From NCBI RefSeq assembly GCF_009720825.1, contig NZ_WNKY01000040.1, positions 1 to 57,083 of the forward strand: DNA of 57,083 nt, written 5' to 3'. The translations under genes and the position numbers were made by a program. The DNA is from Duganella radicis (GTDB lineage: Bacteria; Pseudomonadota; Gammaproteobacteria; Burkholderiales; Burkholderiaceae_D). The notes beneath the pieces are model-generated. The model was not told the DNA's origin, ran no database searches, and was given only the letters and a program-made list of their open reading frames with translations. Positions 1 to 7,809 of this stretch are shown piece by piece. Each line of letters opens with the position of its first letter. The first letter of the stretch is position 1.

Positions 1-99
1 GGCCGTCGCCACGCGGCGCGCGCGCGCCGCGCTCCCCCTGCGGGCGCGGCTGCCCCTGCCCCACCGGACGGGCTTGAGCGGCTGGCGCGGGACGTTTGA
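1..99 (+). CDS. possible 3' end of an upstream gene (partial)
   Basis: The first reading frame is open from the window edge to a TGA at 97-99 and encodes about 32 residues rich in Ala, Arg and Pro. It could be the C-terminal tail of a gene that begins outside the window. In related betaproteobacteria the helicase gene hrpA often precedes argA, but nothing in these residues identifies it. GC-rich DNA gives such open stretches by chance, so this is a weak call. Confidence 0.25.
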   Translation, partial: GRRHAARARRAPPAGAAAPAPPDGLERLARDV

Positions 100-172
100 C
101 AGCGGTTTGAGGGCTGGAAGACGGTTTTTGTGGCTTGTTGCTGGCTTCTGACATTGTTTTTTACAAAGGTAT

Positions 173-203
173 TTGGCGCGGACGTCGCGCCCCGAATTAT
201 AAT
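173..203 (+). promoter_or_regulatory. putative sigma-70 promoter of argA
   Basis: A perfect -10 hexamer TATAAT lies at 198-203. A TTGGCG at 173-178 (four of six consensus bases) could be the -35, with a long spacer of 19. The predicted transcription start is at about 210-211, which coincides with the ATG at 211, so the argA message may be leaderless. No Shine-Dalgarno sequence precedes that ATG. Confidence 0.5.
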
Positions 204-210
204 GCGGCTA

Positions 211-1521
211 ATGGAAAACCCTACCCAATTCGTCCAATGGCTGCGCTCCGTCGCGCCCTACATCCACGCCTTCCGCGGCAAGACCTTCGTGGTCGCCTTC
301 CCCGGTGAACTGGTGGCCGCCGGCGCCCTGCCGGTGCTGGCCCACGACTTGTCGCTGCTGCACGCGCTGGACATCAACGTCACCGTGATCTACGGCTCGC
401 GCCCGCAGGTGGCCGAACAGCTGGCCCTGCGCAACGTCGAAGGCCGCTTCCACCACGGCCTGCGCATCACCGACCCCGCCGCCATGGAATGCGCCAAGGA
501 GGCGGCCGGCGAGCTGCGGCTCGACATCGAGGCCGCCTTCAGCCAGGGCTTGCCCAACACGCCGATGTCCAACGCGGCGATCCGTATCATTTCCGGCAAC
601 TTCATCACCGCCAAGCCGCTCGGCGTGATCGACGGCGTCGACCTCGAGCTGACCGGCGTCACCCGCAAGGTGGACGCCGAGACCATCCACTCCATCCTCG
701 GCTCGGACGGCCTGGTGCTGCTGTCGCCGCTGGGCTTCTCGCCCACCGGCGAGGCCTTCAACCTGACCATGGAGGACGTGGCCTGCGCCACCGCCATCGC
801 CCTGCACGCCGACAAGCTGATCTTCATCACCGAGACCCCCTTGATGACCGACGCCGCCGGCGCCGAGATCCGCGAACTGTCCTCGCACCAGGCCGAGGCC
901 GTGCTGCAGGCCGGCTTCCTGCCGGACGCCACCGCCTTCTACCTCAAGCACTGCATCAAGGCCTGCGACAACGGCGTCGAGCGCTCGCACATCGTCTCGT
1001 TCGACATGGACGGCTCGGCCCTGCTGGAACTGTTCACCCACGACGGCGTCGGCACCATGATCTCGCACGAGAACCTGGAATCGCTGCGCCCGGCCACCAT
1101 CGAGGACGTGGGCGGCATCATCAAGCTGATCGAACCGCTCGAGGCCGACGGCACCCTGGTCAAGCGCGGCCGCGAGCTGATCGAGCGCGAGATCGAGATG
1201 TTCTCGGTGATCGAGCACGACGGCGTGATCTTCGGCTGCGCCGCCCTGTACCCGTTCCCCGAGCAGAAAATGGCGGAAATGGCCTGCCTGACCGTCAACC
1301 CCGAGGTGCAGGGCCAGGGCGACGGCGACCGCATCCTCAAGCACATGGAAAACCGCGCGCGCGCCATGGGCGTGCACAAGCTGTTCGTGCTGACCACCCG
1401 CACCGCGCACTGGTTCATCAAGCGCGGCTTCGCCCCGGCCACGGTCGACGCCCTGCCCAGGGACCGCCAGCGCATGTACAACTGGCAGCGCAAATCCCAG
1501 GTTTTGATTAAGACCTTATAA
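211..1521 (+). CDS. argA: amino-acid N-acetyltransferase (N-acetylglutamate synthase)
   Basis: Catalyses acetylation of glutamate by acetyl-CoA, the first step of arginine synthesis in the cytoplasm. The 436-residue product has the two-part family architecture: an N-terminal amino-acid-kinase-like domain (roughly 1-280, beginning near FVQWLRSVAPYIHAFRGKTF) and a C-terminal GNAT acetyltransferase domain with the acetyl-CoA loop VQGQGDGDRIL. The ending YNWQRKSQVL is typical of ArgA. Length is close to the 443 residues of E. coli ArgA. The frame is open from a GTG at 130, but the residues before MENPTQ do not look like the family, so I start at 211; an ATG at 202 is the alternative. Neither has a Shine-Dalgarno sequence. 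yggX follows 29 bases downstream in the same direction. Confidence 0.93.
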   Translation: MENPTQFVQWLRSVAPYIHAFRGKTFVVAFPGELVAAGALPVLAHDLSLLHALDINVTVIYGSRPQVAEQLALRNVEGRFHHGLRITDPAAMECAKEAAGELRLDIEAAFSQGLPNTPMSNAAIRIISGNFITAKPLGVIDGVDLELTGVTRKVDAETIHSILGSDGLVLLSPLGFSPTGEAFNLTMEDVACATAIALHADKLIFITETPLMTDAAGAEIRELSSHQAEAVLQAGFLPDATAFYLKHCIKACDNGVERSHIVSFDMDGSALLELFTHDGVGTMISHENLESLRPATIEDVGGIIKLIEPLEADGTLVKRGRELIEREIEMFSVIEHDGVIFGCAALYPFPEQKMAEMACLTVNPEVQGQGDGDRILKHMENRARAMGVHKLFVLTTRTAHWFIKRGFAPATVDALPRDRQRMYNWQRKSQVLIKTL

Positions 1522-1550
1522 TCCCGTTTTTCAGTTTAGGAGCAACCCAC

Positions 1551-1823
1551 ATGGCCCGCACCGTTCAATGCATTAAACTCAACAAGGAAGCCGAGGGCTT
1601 GGACTTCCCGCCGTATCCGGGCGAACTGGGCAAGCGGATCTACGAGCAGGTGTCGAAGGAAGCCTGGGCCGCCTGGCTCAAGCACCAGACCATGCTGGTC
1701 AACGAAAACCGCCTGAACCTGGCCGACCAGCGCGCCCGCAAATACCTGGCGGCGCAGATGGAAAAGCACTTCTTCGGCGACGGCGCCGACATGGCGCAGG
1801 GCTACGTGCCGCCCGCCGAGTAA
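1551..1823 (+). CDS. yggX: Fe(2+)-trafficking / oxidative damage protection protein
   Basis: A 90-residue YggX-family protein, full length for the family. It carries the conserved N-terminal Cys (TVQCIKLNKEAEGL), the PYPGELG segment and the KEAWAAWLKHQTMLVNENRLN block. Family members protect iron-sulfur proteins against oxidative damage and are thought to handle labile iron in the cytoplasm. A good Shine-Dalgarno (TTAGGAG) precedes the ATG. It follows argA closely and is convergent with rpiA; a set of palindromes separates the two. Confidence 0.95.
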   Translation: MARTVQCIKLNKEAEGLDFPPYPGELGKRIYEQVSKEAWAAWLKHQTMLVNENRLNLADQRARKYLAAQMEKHFFGDGADMAQGYVPPAE

Positions 1824-1827
1824 GGTC

Positions 1828-1875
1828 GTTCCGGCGCCGGCCGGAACCCAATTGGGTCCCGGCCCGCGCCGGGAC
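1828..1875. terminator. three consecutive palindromes between convergent genes
   Basis: Hairpin 1 has GTTCCGG at 1828-1834 pairing with CCGGAAC at 1841-1847. It is followed at once by CCCAATTGGG at 1847-1856, then hairpin 2 with GTCCCGGC at 1856-1863 pairing with GCCGGGAC at 1868-1875. The block fills the gap between yggX and rpiA, whose transcripts converge. There is no clear T-run, so intrinsic termination is uncertain, but the position suggests a bidirectional terminator or RNA-end stabiliser. Confidence 0.5.
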
Positions 1876-1883
1876 GACAGCGC

Positions 1884-2561
1884 TTAAAACTTCAGGGTCT
1901 TCACGCCCTCGGCGGTGCCCAGCAGACAGACATCGGCGCCGCGGGCGGCGAACAGGCCCACCGCGATCACCCCGACGATCTGGTTGATCTTCTCTTCCAG
2001 CGCTTTCGGCTCGGTAATCGACAGGCCCGCCACATCCAGCAGGTAGCCGCCGTTGTCGGTCACAAACGCTTCCTGCGTGCCCGGCTTCAGGCGCAGCTGC
2101 GGCGTGCCGCCCAGCTTGACCAGCGCGCGCGCCACCGCCGCGCGCGCCATCGGGATCACTTCCACCGGCAGCGGGAACCTGCCCATCACGTCCACCAGCT
2201 TGGACCCGTCGGCGATGCAGACGAACTGCTTCGCCACCGAGGCGACGATCTTCTCGCGCGTCAGCGCCGCGCCGCCGCCCTTGATCATGGCGCCGGAATG
2301 GTCGATCTCGTCAGCGCCGTCGATGTACACCGCCATCTCCGCCACGTCGTTCAGATCGAACACGGCGATGCCATGGCCGCGCAGGCGGGCGGCGGTGGCT
2401 TCGGACGAGGCCACGGTGCCCTTGATCCGGTGCTTGATCCTGGCCAGCTCGTCGATGAAGAAATTGGCGGTCGAGCCGGTGCCCACGCCGATGATCTCGT
2501 TCTCCACCACGTAGGCGATGGCGGCACGGGCTACGGCTTGTTTCAGTTCGTCTTGGGTCAT
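1884..2561 (-). CDS. rpiA: ribose-5-phosphate isomerase A
   Basis: Interconverts ribose 5-phosphate and ribulose 5-phosphate in the pentose phosphate pathway. The 225-residue product shows the RpiA motifs in order: the phosphate-binding GVGTGSTANFFIDEL near residue 25, the catalytic DGADEID near residue 82 and KGGGAALTREKIVA near residue 95. Length matches E. coli RpiA (219). The frame continues 21 codons upstream to 2624, but the homologous start is MTQDELKQAVA at 2561. The gene stands alone on the minus strand between yggX and the receiver operon. With tal and zwf elsewhere in the window it contributes to pentose phosphate metabolism. Confidence 0.95.
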   Translation of the reverse strand: MTQDELKQAVARAAIAYVVENEIIGVGTGSTANFFIDELARIKHRIKGTVASSEATAARLRGHGIAVFDLNDVAEMAVYIDGADEIDHSGAMIKGGGAALTREKIVASVAKQFVCIADGSKLVDVMGRFPLPVEVIPMARAAVARALVKLGGTPQLRLKPGTQEAFVTDNGGYLLDVAGLSITEPKALEEKINQIVGVIAVGLFAARGADVCLLGTAEGVKTLKF

Positions 2562-2740
2562 GATCAATCTATCAGGAAGGGGGAATCGGAAAGGCGCTAT
2601 TTTACCATCCCGCTTTGCGCTCAAAAATTACCCCAGGACAACATGCATGAAAAGCGTACAAAGCAAGCAACACCGGCCGCCGCCGGGCGCGCAGGATATG
2701 CGAGAATGCATCCACAACAAGAACCGCCGGGGATAGAGAC

Positions 2741-3109
2741 ATGACCACCACCAAAACCGTCCTGATCGTCGACGACAGCCGCGTCTCGCGCATGATGGCG
2801 CGCCAGTACATCGCCGGCCTGCGCGCCGACTGGATCGTCGAGGAGGCCGGCACCGGCGAGGAATCGCTGCTCAAGGCGCGCGACGTCACGCCCGACCTGA
2901 TCCTGATGGACGTCAACATGCCCGGCATGGGCGGCCTCGCCGCCGCCGAGCAACTGCGCCAGGAATTCCCCTCGGTGCCGATCTCGCTGCTGACCGCCAA
3001 CGTGCAAAGCGCCACCCGCGAGCGCGCCAGCGCCATGGGCATCGGCTTTGTCGAGAAGCCCATCACCGCGGCGCGCATCGCCCAGCTGGTGGCCACGCTG
3101 GAAGCGTAA
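2741..3109 (+). CDS. CheY-like single-domain response regulator
   Basis: A 122-residue stand-alone receiver domain. The acidic pair D11-D12, the phosphoacceptor D57 (in LILMDVNMPGMGG), the switch Thr in LLTAN and the conserved Lys in EKP are all present. There is no output domain, so it must signal by protein contact, as CheY does. It is the first gene of a tight operon: only two bases separate it from the CheC-like gene, and the diguanylate cyclase follows. A CheC-type protein is the expected phosphatase for such a receiver. The kinase that would phosphorylate it is not in the immediate neighbourhood. Confidence 0.9.
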   Translation: MTTTKTVLIVDDSRVSRMMARQYIAGLRADWIVEEAGTGEESLLKARDVTPDLILMDVNMPGMGGLAAAEQLRQEFPSVPISLLTANVQSATRERASAMGIGFVEKPITAARIAQLVATLEA

Positions 3110-3111
3110 CC

Positions 3112-3744
3112 ATGTTCAACCTGTCCGCCCTGGAAAACGACGCCCTGATCGAGATCTTCAACATCGGCGTCGGCCAGGCCGCCGCCTCGATGAGCGCCAT
3201 CGTCAACGAGGCGGTGCGCATGTCGGTGCCGTCGATCAGCTTCCTCCCGCGCGCCGAGGCGGCGCGCCTGCTGGGCAAGGGCGACGGCCTGCCCGAGCGC
3301 ATCTGCGGCGTCAGCCAGCACTTCGGCGGCGCCTTCGAGACCGAGGCCATCCTCATGTTCCCGGAGGACAAAAGCCTGGAGATCGTGCGCCTGATGGTGG
3401 GCGAGGCGATGCCGCTCAAGGAGCTGACCGAGATGGAGCAGGAAGCCATGTGCGAGATCGGCAACATCATGCTCAATTCCTGCGTCGGCACGCTGGCCAA
3501 CATCTTCCAGCGCGAGCTGGAGGGCTCGCTGCCGCGCTACCACCTCGGCACCAGCGACCAGATCCTGATCGCCACCGGCAGCCAGGCCGACGGCGTGGTG
3601 CTGATGCTGCACATCGACTTCCTGCTGGAGAAGCACCAGATCCACGGCTACGTGGCCTTCGTGCTGGACCTCTCGGCGCTGCACGACCTAAAGCAGCAGA
3701 TCAACCTCTACATCGCGCGCGCGATGGGCCAGGGGCAGGGTTGA
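3112..3744 (+). CDS. CheC-family phosphatase
   Basis: A 210-residue CheC-type protein with two pseudo-symmetric copies of the family active site (consensus D/S-x3-E-x2-N-x22-P). The first copy matches exactly: D10, E14, N17 and a Pro 23 residues after the Asn. The second has E-x3-E-x2-N-x22-P, with Glu in place of the usual Asp/Ser. CheC proteins remove phosphate from CheY-P; here the likely substrate is the receiver encoded two bases upstream. The gene is followed after seven bases by a diguanylate cyclase, which suggests a module linking receiver phosphorylation to c-di-GMP rather than to the flagellar switch alone. Localisation should be cytoplasmic: no signal or membrane segment is visible. 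Confidence 0.88.
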   Translation: MFNLSALENDALIEIFNIGVGQAAASMSAIVNEAVRMSVPSISFLPRAEAARLLGKGDGLPERICGVSQHFGGAFETEAILMFPEDKSLEIVRLMVGEAMPLKELTEMEQEAMCEIGNIMLNSCVGTLANIFQRELEGSLPRYHLGTSDQILIATGSQADGVVLMLHIDFLLEKHQIHGYVAFVLDLSALHDLKQQINLYIARAMGQGQG

Positions 3745-3751
3745 GGGCGGC

Positions 3752-4684
3752 ATGAACCCACTGCGCCCGCCCCTGCTGGAAAGCGTGTTCCGCGCGCTCA
3801 ACCTGGGCGCCATCGTGCTCGACGGCGAGCGCCACGTGGTACTGTGGAACAGCTGGATGGCCCGGCATGCCGGGCTGCCGTCCGAGCAGGTGCTGGGGCA
3901 GGACTTCTTCGCCGTCTGCCCCGGGCTGCGCGGCGGCCGGGTCGACGCCGCCATCCAGCACGCGCTGTACAACAACTTCCCCTCCCTGCTGTCGCAGACC
4001 CTGAACAAGGCGCCGTTCGACCTGTACCTGCGCGGCCAGCGCATCCAGCAGGCGGTGGAGGTGACGCCGATCGCGGTGGCCGGCGCGCCGCGCCACTGCC
4101 TGATCCAGGTCACCGACGTCAGCATCGCGGTCGGACGGGAAAAGCTGCTGCGCGAGCAGGCCATGGTGCTGCGCTCGCAGAGCTTCGCCGACGGCCTGAC
4201 CGGCATCGCCAACCGCCGCCACTTCGACGTGGCGATGGAGAAGGAACACCGGCGCGCCAAGCGCGGCGGCACGCCGCTGTCGCTGCTGATGATCGACATC
4301 GACCACTTCAAGCCCTACAACGACCACTACGGCCACCAGAAGGGCGACCAGTGCCTGATCCAGGTGGCCACCGCGCTGGCCGGCATGCTCAAGCGCCCGT
4401 GCGACCTGATGGCGCGCTACGGCGGCGAGGAGTTCGCCATGATCCTGCCGGAGACCGATCCGGAGCAGGCCTGGCGGATGGCGGAAAGCATCCGCGCGCG
4501 GGCCGAGGCGCTGGCCATCCCGCACCAGCGCAACAGCGATCCGTCGCGGCTGGTGACGGTCAGCATCGGCATCGCCACCCAACCGGCCGCCGCGCCGGTG
4601 GCGATCGAGGCCCTGATCGGCGCCGCCGACCGCGCGCTGTACCAGGCCAAGCGCGGCGGCCGCAACCGCATCGCCGCCGCCTAA
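3752..4684 (+). CDS. PAS-GGDEF diguanylate cyclase
   Basis: Makes cyclic di-GMP from two GTP. The 310-residue protein has an N-terminal PAS-like sensor (about 15-130, with VVLWNSWMARHAGLPSEQVLGQDFF) and a C-terminal GGDEF domain starting at DGLTGIANRRHFD. The active-site loop is GGEEF at 224-228. An RxxD inhibitory site (R215-D218) lies five residues before it, so product feedback is expected. No membrane segments are seen, so it is probably soluble. It is the last gene of the receiver-CheC-cyclase operon, and its stop overlaps the stop of the convergent AraC gene. Confidence 0.93.
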   Translation: MNPLRPPLLESVFRALNLGAIVLDGERHVVLWNSWMARHAGLPSEQVLGQDFFAVCPGLRGGRVDAAIQHALYNNFPSLLSQTLNKAPFDLYLRGQRIQQAVEVTPIAVAGAPRHCLIQVTDVSIAVGREKLLREQAMVLRSQSFADGLTGIANRRHFDVAMEKEHRRAKRGGTPLSLLMIDIDHFKPYNDHYGHQKGDQCLIQVATALAGMLKRPCDLMARYGGEEFAMILPETDPEQAWRMAESIRARAEALAIPHQRNSDPSRLVTVSIGIATQPAAAPVAIEALIGAADRALYQAKRGGRNRIAAA

Positions 4685-5520
4685 TTCCAGATCCGGTAAA
4701 TCCAGTAGCGTTCGTCGCTGGAGGCCAGCACGCGCGCCAGTTCGCCCGGCGTGTGGCCGGTGATCTCGCGCGCCTCGCGGCACAAATGGGCCTGGTCGGA
4801 ATAACCGCCGCGCGCGGCAATGTCGGACCATACGGCCTTGCCGCTCATGAATTCGTCGCGCGCCTCAAAGAAGGACCGCTCGGCGCGCTGCAAGCGCAGC
4901 AGCTTGCGCAGCGGCTGGCCGGCGCTGGCCTTGATGCGGCGCTCGATGCTGCGCACGCCCCTGCCCAGCGCGCTGTCGGCCACCTGCGTGGCCAGGTGGC
5001 GCACCCAGTCGCCGGCCATGGCGCCGGCGCCGCCGGCCCGCGCCGCCTGCCAGCGCGGTTGCAGAAACTCCTCCAGCAGCCGCACGCCGCGCTCCGGCGC
5101 GGCCAGCACCGCCTCGGCTAGGGCCTGCCACTCGGCGCCCAGCGCCAGCTCCACCGGCGCCCAGCGATCCACCCATTGCGAGACATCGACGCCGGACATG
5201 GCGTGCAGCGCCTGCGGGTAAAACATCACCATCAGCACCCGCACCGGCCCCGGATTGTAGGTGACGATGGGCCGTGTTTGCGGACCGCAGAACACCACGC
5301 GTATCCGCTCCTGCGGCGCATCGGGCGGCTCGACCACCTCGGCCTCGCCTTCGATATAAAAGGTGATGGAACAGTGCGGCGTGGCGGGGAAATGGTTGTA
5401 GCGGTCCTGCCGGTCGGTCAGCGGCGCCTCCACCGTGCTGCGCACCACGTAGGCGCGCACGCAGGACGCCAGCGGCTGGCGCGGGAAGATCAGGCGGGTG
5501 GTCGGCTCGGCGGCATTCAT
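4681..5520 (-). CDS. AraC-family transcriptional regulator
   Basis: A 279-residue protein with an AraC-type helix-turn-helix domain at the C-terminus (about 195-270; DIAARGGYSDQAHLCREAREITGHTPGEL is the second helix-turn-helix region) and an N-terminal effector-like domain of unknown ligand. The start MNAAEPTTRL at 5520 is preferred over the in-frame ATG at 5550. Its 3' end overlaps the cyclase stop on the other strand by four bases. It is divergent from the cytochrome P450 gene with 88 bases between the starts, so control of that P450 is a reasonable guess, not shown by the sequence. Confidence 0.88.
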   Translation of the reverse strand: MNAAEPTTRLIFPRQPLASCVRAYVVRSTVEAPLTDRQDRYNHFPATPHCSITFYIEGEAEVVEPPDAPQERIRVVFCGPQTRPIVTYNPGPVRVLMVMFYPQALHAMSGVDVSQWVDRWAPVELALGAEWQALAEAVLAAPERGVRLLEEFLQPRWQAARAGGAGAMAGDWVRHLATQVADSALGRGVRSIERRIKASAGQPLRKLLRLQRAERSFFEARDEFMSGKAVWSDIAARGGYSDQAHLCREAREITGHTPGELARVLASSDERYWIYRIWN

Positions 5521-5608
5521 GGCAAATAGTTTATACCATGTCGGAATCATTCAATACTTGCCGCGCTGGCCGGCGCACACTGAGGCCTCGTCCAAAGAGG
5601 GAGCTGAC

Positions 5609-7012
5609 ATGCAAAACGCGATTGCCGCCGAACTTCGTCATATGCACGACCTGCCCGGCCCACGTCCGTGGCCATTGGCGGGCAACCTGCCGCAGATGCG
5701 GCCGCTGCGCATCCACCAGGACGTCGAGGCCTGGACCAGGCAATACGGACCGCTGTTCAAGATCAGCTTTGGCAACGTGCAAACGCTGGTGGTGGCCAGC
5801 CACGAGCTGGTGAGCGCGATGCTGCGCGACCGCCCGGACGGTTTCCGCCGCCCGTCCATCACCGCGCGCGTCTCGGACGAAATGGGCGGCCTGCCGGGCG
5901 TGTTCCTGGCCGAGGGCGCGGCGTGGCGCGATCAGCGCCGCATGGTGATGGCGGCGCTGGCGCCGCACGCGGTGAAAGCGTATTTTCCGTCGCTGGTCTC
6001 GGTGGTGCGGCGCTTGCAGCGGCGCTGGCAGCTGGCCGCGCGCAGCGGCAGCGACATCGATCTGGCCGAAGACCTGAAACGCTACAGCGTGGATATCATC
6101 GCCGGGCTGGCGTTCGGCACCGAAGTCAACACCATCGACGGCGGCGAGGACGTGATCCAGCGCCACATGGACGTGGTGCTGCCGGCGGTGGCGCGCCGGT
6201 CGATCGCGCTGTTCCCCTACTGGCGCTACATCCGGCTGCCGCAGGACCGGCAGCTGGACAGCAGCCTGCTTGAACTGCGCAAGGCGGTCGACCAACTGAT
6301 CGCCGCCGCCCGCGCGCGCCTTGCCGCCGAGCCACAGCGCCGCCAGCAGCCCGCCAATCTGCTGGAAGCGATGATCTGCGCGGCCGACCAGGGCGGCAGC
6401 GGCGTCGATGACCAGGCGGTGGCCGGCAACGTCACCACCATGCTGCTGGCCGGCGAAGACACCACCAGCAACTCGCTGGCGTGGATGCTGTACCTGCTCC
6501 AACAGAACCCCGCCGCCATGCGCAAGGCGCGTGAGGAGGTCATGCGCGTGGCGCCCGATCCCTCGGCGTTCAGCATCGAGCAGATGGATGGCCTGGACTA
6601 TCTCGACGCCTGCGCGCAGGAAGCCATGCGCCTCAAGCCGGTGGCGCCCTTCATCCCGCTGGAAGCCCTGCGCGACACGGTGGTCGGCGATGTGATCGTG
6701 CCCAAAGGCGGCCTGCTGTGGTGCGTGATGCGCAACGACAGCGTGTCGGACGCGCACATGCCGGATGCGGCCGACTTCAAGCCGGAGCGCTGGCTGGAGC
6801 CGACCATCAACAAGCAGGTATCGATGCCCTTCGGCGCCGGCGTGCGCACCTGTCCGGGACGCTACCTGGCGCTGCTGGAAATCAAACTGGCCAGCGCCAT
6901 GCTGCTGTCCAGCTTTGAGATCCAGTCGATCGCCACCGTGGACGGCAAGCCGCCGGAGGAACTGATGGGCTTCACCATGTCGCCGATCGGCCTGCGCATG
7001 CGGCTGGGCTAA
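5609..7012 (+). CDS. cytochrome P450
   Basis: A 467-residue soluble P450. It has the I-helix oxygen-activation motif AGEDTT (281-286), the K-helix ExxR (E338, R341) and the haem loop FGAGVRTCPG with the thiolate ligand C415. It should bind haem and oxidise an organic substrate using electrons from a ferredoxin or flavodoxin system. The start at 5609 has a purine-rich Shine-Dalgarno (GAGGGAG) and gives the normal P450 beginning before LPGPRPWPLAGNL; the frame is open further upstream. No ferredoxin or ferredoxin reductase is adjacent. The gene ends tail to tail with the flavoprotein gene, the two stop codons overlapping. Substrate cannot be read from the sequence. Confidence 0.93.
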   Translation: MQNAIAAELRHMHDLPGPRPWPLAGNLPQMRPLRIHQDVEAWTRQYGPLFKISFGNVQTLVVASHELVSAMLRDRPDGFRRPSITARVSDEMGGLPGVFLAEGAAWRDQRRMVMAALAPHAVKAYFPSLVSVVRRLQRRWQLAARSGSDIDLAEDLKRYSVDIIAGLAFGTEVNTIDGGEDVIQRHMDVVLPAVARRSIALFPYWRYIRLPQDRQLDSSLLELRKAVDQLIAAARARLAAEPQRRQQPANLLEAMICAADQGGSGVDDQAVAGNVTTMLLAGEDTTSNSLAWMLYLLQQNPAAMRKAREEVMRVAPDPSAFSIEQMDGLDYLDACAQEAMRLKPVAPFIPLEALRDTVVGDVIVPKGGLLWCVMRNDSVSDAHMPDAADFKPERWLEPTINKQVSMPFGAGVRTCPGRYLALLEIKLASAMLLSSFEIQSIATVDGKPPEELMGFTMSPIGLRMRLG

Positions 7013-7731
7013 GCCAGGTGCGCCGCAAAGCCGCTGGCTGCGGGCGCGATATCGGCCTTTAAGATCATGGCCGGGATATCGTAGTCGCCGTGATTCTGGC
7101 GGCGGTACGGAATCGGCGGCGTGGTCGCCAGCGTGTCGAGGCGCTGGCCCAGTTGTTCGGTGATGGCGGCGAAGCGCTGCTCGCCCATGCTGCGCGCCTT
7201 ATACACCAGGAATGGCGGCAGCACCTCCATGCCCGGGTAGTACAGGATGCCGTGATGGATGGGGAACAGCAGCTCATCCACCGCGCCGTTGATGCCGCGC
7301 GGGCTGTAGTGCGATTCCCAGCCACCCGCCGTCACCACCAGCATGGCGCGCTTGCCGGACAGCGTGCCCTCGCCGTAGCGGTCGCCCCAGCGCCGGTCGG
7401 AATGCTCGCCGACGCCGTAGCCGAAGCCCAGCGTGTACACGCGCTCCACCCAGCCCTTCATGATGGCCGGCATGGAAAACCACCACAGCGGGAACTGGAA
7501 GATCACCGTGTCGGCCCAGCGCAGCTTTTCCTGCTCGCGCAAAATGTCGGCGCGATGATGCACGCGTTCCGGGATTTCGCTGGCAGCCAGCGTGGCGTTC
7601 CACTCCATCGCATACAGATCGGACACCTGCACCGCGTGGCCTGCGGCTCGCAGGTGTTGCACGGCAAAGTCTTTCAGCGCGCCGTTCAGCGAACGTGGCT
7701 CGGGATGGGCATAAACAATCAGGACATTCAT
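7009..7731 (-). CDS. NAD(P)H dehydrogenase (quinone)-like flavoprotein
   Basis: A 240-residue flavodoxin-fold oxidoreductase of the MdaB/KefF/NQO1 group. It begins with the FMN/FAD-binding strand MNVLIVYAHPEPRSLN and contains FQFPLWWFSMPAIMKGWVER, characteristic of two-electron quinone reductases. Such enzymes reduce quinones with NAD(P)H in the cytosol. The frame is open far upstream, but the ATG at 7731 has a clear Shine-Dalgarno (AAGGAG) and begins the domain exactly. It is divergent from a LysR-family gene 78 bases away, the usual arrangement for a LysR regulator and its target. Confidence 0.9.
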   Translation of the reverse strand: MNVLIVYAHPEPRSLNGALKDFAVQHLRAAGHAVQVSDLYAMEWNATLAASEIPERVHHRADILREQEKLRWADTVIFQFPLWWFSMPAIMKGWVERVYTLGFGYGVGEHSDRRWGDRYGEGTLSGKRAMLVVTAGGWESHYSPRGINGAVDELLFPIHHGILYYPGMEVLPPFLVYKARSMGEQRFAAITEQLGQRLDTLATTPPIPYRRQNHGDYDIPAMILKADIAPAASGFAAHLA

Positions 7732-7809
7732 GAGAGGCTCCTTGAAAACCTCAGAATAAGCGTCCTTCAGGTATAGTAGAAATGAATTCCCAATATTCCA
7801 GCTATAGAC

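Noticed and set aside
130..210. GTG start giving argA 27 extra residues
   Set aside because: The extra residues do not resemble ArgA N-termini, and a perfect promoter -10 lies within the stretch.
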